Shown: piece after piece, positions 60,821 through 64,000 of the stretch | Layout of the letters: each line of letters opens with the position of its first letter | Position numbering within the stretch: position 1 is the first letter of the stretch | From: Shewanella holmiensis | GTDB taxonomy: Bacteria > Pseudomonadota > Gammaproteobacteria > Enterobacterales > Shewanellaceae | Length of the DNA stretch: 64,000 nt | Direction of reading: 5' to 3' | NCBI RefSeq assembly: GCF_025370255.1 | Contig: NZ_JAMTCD010000003.1 | Location: forward strand, 172,093 to 236,092 | The notes under the pieces: generated by a model | Told to the model about the DNA's origin: nothing | Databases searched by the model: none | What the model saw: only the letters and a program-made list of their open reading frames with translations | Position numbers and translations under genes: made by a program

Positions 60821-60850
60821 TTTTATATAATTATTCTTAAAATCAATATA

Positions 60851-60880
60851 ATAAAGCCGCTTATACAGCGGCTTTATTAT
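60851..60880 (+). terminator. terminator after dacA
   Basis: ATAAAGCCGCT / AGCGGCTTTAT with a short loop and T-rich tail. Confidence 0.8.
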
Positions 60881-60955
60881 TTCAGAACACAACACACTTG
60901 AATCAGGTATAATTGCCACCATATTTAGTATTAACAATCACCAAAGAGTAATCCG

Positions 60956-61222
60956 ATGTTAAATACCACTTTTGATGAAGTCATGACTTTCCCTAATGCT
61001 TGTCCGTTCAAAGTGATCGGCGATGCCGATGACACCTTAGCGGATCGCGTTGTTGCTGTTGCACAGCAATTAGCGCCAGGCGACTACGTACCAACCGTTA
61101 AAGCATCAAGCAAAGGCAGTTATTATTCGGTCACCATTCGCATTACAGTCAATAGCAAAGAACATATCGAAAAAGCGTATATTGATCTTGCCGCTATCGA
61201 AGGCGTAAAACGCGTTCTCTAA
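60956..61222 (+). CDS. ybeD: YbeD (DUF493) family protein
   Basis: The protein is 88 residues, an ACT-like regulatory fold. [19 protein letters not shown] and the Gly-rich [14 protein letters not shown] are characteristic. Function is unknown, but it always sits between dacA and lipB, as here. Overall length equals that of E. coli YbeD. Confidence 0.92.
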   Translation: MLNTTFDEVMTFPNACPFKVIGDADDTLADRVVAVAQQLAPGDYVPTVKASSKGSYYSVTIRITVNSKEHIEKAYIDLAAIEGVKRVL

Positions 61223-61320
61223 TGGTTAAATAAGTACGATAAATACATAAAACTTGAGTATAATACTCGGGAATTATTTGACCGTGCTTAAACAGTCCAA
61301 CCTTTGGGGAGACGTTGCCC

Positions 61321-61971
61321 TTGTCAGCATTAACTTTGCACATTCGCCACCTTGGCATGCAAGACTACGAGTCTGTTTGGCATGCCATGCAGGCATACAC
61401 AGACACGCGTGATAGCAACAGCCAAGATGAACTTTGGGTTGTAGAGCATCCGCCGGTGTTTACCCAGGGTCAAGCGGGTAAAAGCGAGCATATTTTAAAC
61501 CCTGGTGATATTCCTGTTATTCAGGTTGACCGCGGTGGACAAGTTACCTATCACGGCCCAGGGCAATTAGTGGTTTATCCACTTATCGACATAAAACGTA
61601 ATAAAATGGGCGTTAGACAGCTAGTGAACAACATCGAGCAAAGTATTGTCGATATGCTGGCCCAATACGATGTCGAAGCTTATGCAAAAGCAGATGCGCC
61701 AGGTGTTTATGTGCAAGAGCGAAAAGTGGCCTCATTGGGCTTACGTATTCGAAAAGGCTGTTCATTCCACGGTTTAGCATTAAACGTCGACATGGATTTA
61801 GCGCCATTCCAGCGCATCAATCCGTGTGGCTATGCCGGACTTGAAATGGTGCAATGTAAAGCACTTGGCGGACCGCAAACCGTTAAAGAAGCTGGCGACA
61901 AACTCATTCAAACATTTAGCCAAGTTATGGGCTATCAACAACTTGTACATCATCAAGGATTAGCAGAATAA
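61321..61971 (+). CDS. lipB: lipoyl(octanoyl) transferase
   Basis: Moves octanoyl groups from acyl carrier protein to lipoate-dependent enzymes. The protein is about 216 residues with [34 protein letters not shown], the catalytic cysteine in [10 protein letters not shown] and a lysine in [13 protein letters not shown]. The start is TTG at 61321, 9 nt after GGGGAG; TTG at 61315 would leave only 3 nt. A -10 like TATAAT lies at 61259. Stop and the lipA ATG share one base. Confidence 0.92.
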   Translation: MSALTLHIRHLGMQDYESVWHAMQAYTDTRDSNSQDELWVVEHPPVFTQGQAGKSEHILNPGDIPVIQVDRGGQVTYHGPGQLVVYPLIDIKRNKMGVRQLVNNIEQSIVDMLAQYDVEAYAKADAPGVYVQERKVASLGLRIRKGCSFHGLALNVDMDLAPFQRINPCGYAGLEMVQCKALGGPQTVKEAGDKLIQTFSQVMGYQQLVHHQGLAE

Positions 61972-62936
61972 TGAATAGGCCTGAAAGATTACAACCGGGA
62001 GTTAAACTACGTGACGCTGATAAAGTTTCACGCATCCCTATTAAAATTGTACCCTCAGAGCGCGAAACCATGCTGCGCAAGCCTGATTGGTTACGGGTAA
62101 AACTGCCAGCATCTAACCAGCGTATTCTTGATATTAAATCAGCATTACGTAAAAACGGCCTACATTCAGTATGTGAAGAAGCTTCTTGCCCTAACCTTGC
62201 AGAGTGTTTCAACCACGGCACCGCCACCTTCATGATCCTCGGCGCAATTTGTACACGTCGCTGCCCATTTTGTGACGTTGCCCATGGTCGTCCATTACAG
62301 CCTGATGCTGAAGAGCCTAAAAAATTAGCTCAAACCATTGCAGATATGAAGCTTAAATATGTCGTAATCACCTCGGTTGACCGTGATGATTTACGTGATG
62401 GCGGCGCACAGCATTTTGCTGATTGTATTCGTGAAATTCGTCTGCTTAATCCAGAAATCAAAATCGAGATTTTAGTACCTGATTTCCGTGGACGTATTGA
62501 TGCGGCACTCGATATCTTAGCCACTGAGCCACCAGATGTGTTTAACCACAATCTTGAAACCGCGCCAAAGCATTACCGTAAAGCACGCCCAGGGGCTAAT
62601 TATCAATGGTCGCTAGACCTATTGAAGAAGTTCAAAGAACGTCATCCAAATGTACCGACTAAGTCAGGTTTGATGATGGGCTTAGGTGAAACCAACGAAG
62701 AAATCGCAGAAGTATTACGTGATTTACGCGCGCATAATGTTGAAATGCTGACATTAGGTCAGTATTTACAACCAAGTAAGTTCCACTTACCGGTTGAGCG
62801 TTACGTGCCACCAGCAGAGTTCGACGAGCTTAAAGCTTTGGCTGATGAACTTGGCTTTACCCACGCGGCATGTGGCCCGCTTGTTCGTTCAAGCTACCAT
62901 GCAGACTTGCAAGCTCAGGGTAAAGAAGTGAAATAA
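61971..62936 (+). CDS. lipA: lipoyl synthase
   Basis: Radical-SAM enzyme that inserts two sulfurs into octanoyl groups. The protein is 321 residues with the auxiliary cluster motif [12 protein letters not shown], radical-SAM motif [10 protein letters not shown], and the C-terminal RSSYHAD with its cluster-binding serine. Coupled to lipB, the preceding pathway step. Confidence 0.96.
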   Translation: MNRPERLQPGVKLRDADKVSRIPIKIVPSERETMLRKPDWLRVKLPASNQRILDIKSALRKNGLHSVCEEASCPNLAECFNHGTATFMILGAICTRRCPFCDVAHGRPLQPDAEEPKKLAQTIADMKLKYVVITSVDRDDLRDGGAQHFADCIREIRLLNPEIKIEILVPDFRGRIDAALDILATEPPDVFNHNLETAPKHYRKARPGANYQWSLDLLKKFKERHPNVPTKSGLMMGLGETNEEIAEVLRDLRAHNVEMLTLGQYLQPSKFHLPVERYVPPAEFDELKALADELGFTHAACGPLVRSSYHADLQAQGKEVK

Positions 62937-62961
62937 CTTTTTGGCTTTAGGGTTTGAACAG

Positions 62962-62989
62962 AAACGGCGCTTATAGCGCCGTTTTTTTT
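62962..62989 (+). terminator. terminator after lipA
   Basis: AACGGCGC / GCGCCGTT with a TTATA loop and eight Ts. It closes the core region; everything after is accessory. Confidence 0.85.
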
Positions 62990-63086
62990 GAGCAAAGAAT
63001 CATTTAGTTTGATATTTTTTGGCGTTGTTGCTGAGGATGCCAGTTAAGGACTAAGACATTTCTGCCCTCAAGGTTTGTTTGTAATA

Positions 63087-63332
63087 TGGCCTACGGCCAC
63101 AAACGTCGTGGTGCTTCGCCCACACCAGACCAAAGGGGCAAAACGCTTGCGCCCCTTTGGAAACCCTCAGCGCCCCAGACGAAAAATGCTGAAAAGCGCA
63201 TAATTTTCGATGGGGATCGATCCAGCTTTAAACCTCATTTGCAGCCAGCTTCGGCCATTGTCGAAAAGCCCTAACGCTTCCGATGGGCCGTCCATGGCCC
63301 AACGAAAGCTAGCTTGGCATCCATGCCAAGCT
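63087..63332. repeat. palindrome-rich noncoding block
   Basis: Five inverted repeats in 250 bp: TGGCC-TAC-GGCCA (63087-63099), CCAAAGGGGC with GCCCCTTTGG (63130-63160), the perfect palindrome GGATCGATCC (63214-63223), TGGGCC-GTCCAT-GGCCCA (63284-63301) and AGCTTGGCAT-CC-ATGCCAAGCT (63311-63332). It is richer in GC than the neighbouring genes. An open frame at 63086-63274 has no ribosome binding site and its peptide is low in protein-like pattern. It looks like a structured repeat rather than a gene; the copy number elsewhere is unknown. Confidence 0.55.
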
Positions 63333-63364
63333 CACGGATTCTCGGAATAAAGAGTCTCGATGGC

Positions 63365-63596
63365 CTCAATTCAAATTTAGTCTGAAAGGTTTTATACCTG
63401 TTAATTACGAATATGGTCAAATCGAAGATGTGAAAATTTCGGGTGTAAGCACTGCGGTGACAGTCCATTACATGGTCGATCTTTCAGGTATGAACTTGCA
63501 GCGTTCACCGTCGAGCTGGCACATAAGCCTCAACAGGCAATAGGTTGGATTAAAGTAATGGTCTTCCATAACTCAGCAAAGATAAATGAATTATAA
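63365..63596 (+). pseudogene. C-terminal remnant of a gene, frameshifted
   Basis: One frame gives a protein-like stretch (KGFIPVNYEYGQIEDVKISG, then VSTAVTVHYMVDL), which loses its sense near 63485; the +1-related frame then gives RYELAAFTVELAHKPQQAIG and WIKVMVFHNSAKINEL, ending in TAA at 63594-63596. A single base lost near 63485 would join the two. The 5' part is missing: the frame runs back into the palindromic block and ends at a stop near 63310. I cannot identify the family. Confidence 0.5.
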
Positions 63597-63661
63597 CGTT
63601 AGTGCCCGTAACTCGTTTCTGCCCCAAAATGAGTTAGTTCAACTACTCATGCAAATTTTAT

Positions 63662-63814
63662 TCATGACAGTTTGCCATACATTTGCTCATGTGAGGAATG
63701 GGAGTAATGTGTCATATCACCACTGCTCACGCGAACCTTATTGTGATCCAGCCCCCCAATAATTGCCCCGATCACGTAGCGATGGCTATCTACATCCCAA
63801 TAAGTAATACAACG
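63662..63814 (-). pseudogene. possible second gene remnant
   Basis: About 50 codons, open on the minus strand with no start codon, giving a protein-like peptide (WDVDSHRYVIGAIIGGLDHN, then KVRVSSGDMTHYSHSSHEQM, ending in GKLS and a stop). The upstream end is closed by a TGA. It could be the C-terminus of a degraded gene. The family is not recognised and chance cannot be excluded. Confidence 0.35.
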
Positions 63815-63849
63815 TCATGCTGCATGGTTAGGTTTTACCAACCATTTTG

Positions 63850-63883
63850 CTGGTATCAATAAACATTCGTATATTGATACCAG
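63850..63883. repeat. perfect 12-bp inverted repeat near the IS start
   Basis: CTGGTATCAATA (63850-63861) pairs exactly with TATTGATACCAG (63872-63883), followed by TTTT. It could be a terminator reading toward the IS element, or an outward structure of the flanking DNA. Confidence 0.6.
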
Positions 63884-63903
63884 TTTTCCATATTAAATAT
63901 TGG

Positions 63904-64000
63904 TGTAACCCTCCCTTAAAATCAGAATGTTTTAAATAGAGTTTTCCATTTACACTAAACCAAATGGAGAATCACATGAAAAAGACACGTTTTACAGAAA
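63904..64000 (+). mobile_element. left end of an IS3-family-like insertion sequence (partial)
   Basis: The orfA start at 63976, preceded by about 70 bp of noncoding DNA starting TGTAACCCTCCC (IS3-family ends begin TG), suggests the left end lies near 63904. The exact inverted repeat cannot be confirmed without the right end, which is outside the window. Confidence 0.45.
63976..64000 (+). CDS. IS3-family transposase OrfA, N-terminus only
   Basis: ATG followed by codons for KKTRFTE, the usual beginning of IS3-family OrfA helix-turn-helix proteins (MKK-S/T-RF-T/S-E-x-QI). GGAG lies 8 nt upstream. Only eight codons are in the window, so this is recognition from a very short match. Confidence 0.55.

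Noticed and set aside
63086..63274. Open frame of 62 codons in the palindromic block
   Set aside because: No ribosome binding site and the sequence is dominated by inverted repeats.

Overview
The window is a stretch of gammaproteobacterial chromosome that looks like Shewanella or a very close relative. The evidence is moderate AT richness, gene order (rplU/ispB, hemA-prfA-prmC-sirB2-sirB1, lolB-ispE-prs, miaB-ybeZ-ybeY-ybeX-lnt, leuS-lptE-holA-nadD, rsfS-rlmH-mrdA-mrdB-mltB-rlpA-dacA-ybeD-lipB-lipA) and protein sequences that are similar to but clearly distinct from E. coli. Almost all of it is core housekeeping DNA. Accessory DNA is confined to the last kilobase.

Layout. 1-4.9 kb: the 5' tip of rplU (minus), ispB, ung, a lone type IV pilin-like gene, a DUF3144 gene, a LysE-type exporter and a membrane-anchored thioredoxin. 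5.4-10.2 kb: a large TonB-dependent receptor divergent from a fadD-type acyl-CoA ligase; the upstream region of fadD carries a PsrA-like palindrome. 10.3-16.3 kb: an MsbA-like ABC exporter, a small membrane protein, rlmG, and a two-gene unit of a DUF2804 protein and a fatty acid hydroxylase-type protein. 16.5-23.2 kb: yajG, a periplasmic cyclophilin, a small conserved protein, ampG, yajQ, a VanZ-like protein, panE and an EamA transporter. 23.3-30.3 kb, all minus: hemA-prfA-prmC-sirB2-sirB1, then a DUF819 membrane protein with kdsA. 30.4-35.7 kb: lolB-ispE-prs, a lipoprotein M3 peptidase and a YkgJ-type cysteine-cluster protein.

35.9-36.9 kb: a seven-gene tRNA operon on the minus strand (Met-Leu-Gln-Gln-Met-Leu-Gln), driven by a recognisable promoter with a GC-rich discriminator. 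37-47.3 kb: ychF, pth, ubiF, then plus-strand miaB-ybeZ-ybeY-ybeX-lnt and a second lone pilin-like gene overlapping lnt. 47.7-63 kb: a DUF6482 gene, ybeL, leuS-lptE-holA-nadD (aminoacylation, LPS export, replication, NAD synthesis), rsfS-rlmH (ribosome), mrdA-mrdB-mltB-rlpA-dacA (the cell-elongation and peptidoglycan cluster) and ybeD-lipB-lipA (lipoate).

63-64 kb is different. It holds a palindrome-rich block, a frameshifted gene remnant, a possible second remnant on the other strand, a strong hairpin, and the first codons of what looks like an IS3-family transposase orfA cut by the window edge. A repeated intergenic element (about 95-130 bp) also occurs twice in the window, after the ABC transporter gene and after yajQ. 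I saw no CRISPR array, phage, secretion system or defence island. The most novel material is the intergenic repeat pair, the mosaic block at the right end, the orphan pilin-like genes and the DUF2804/hydroxylase pair.
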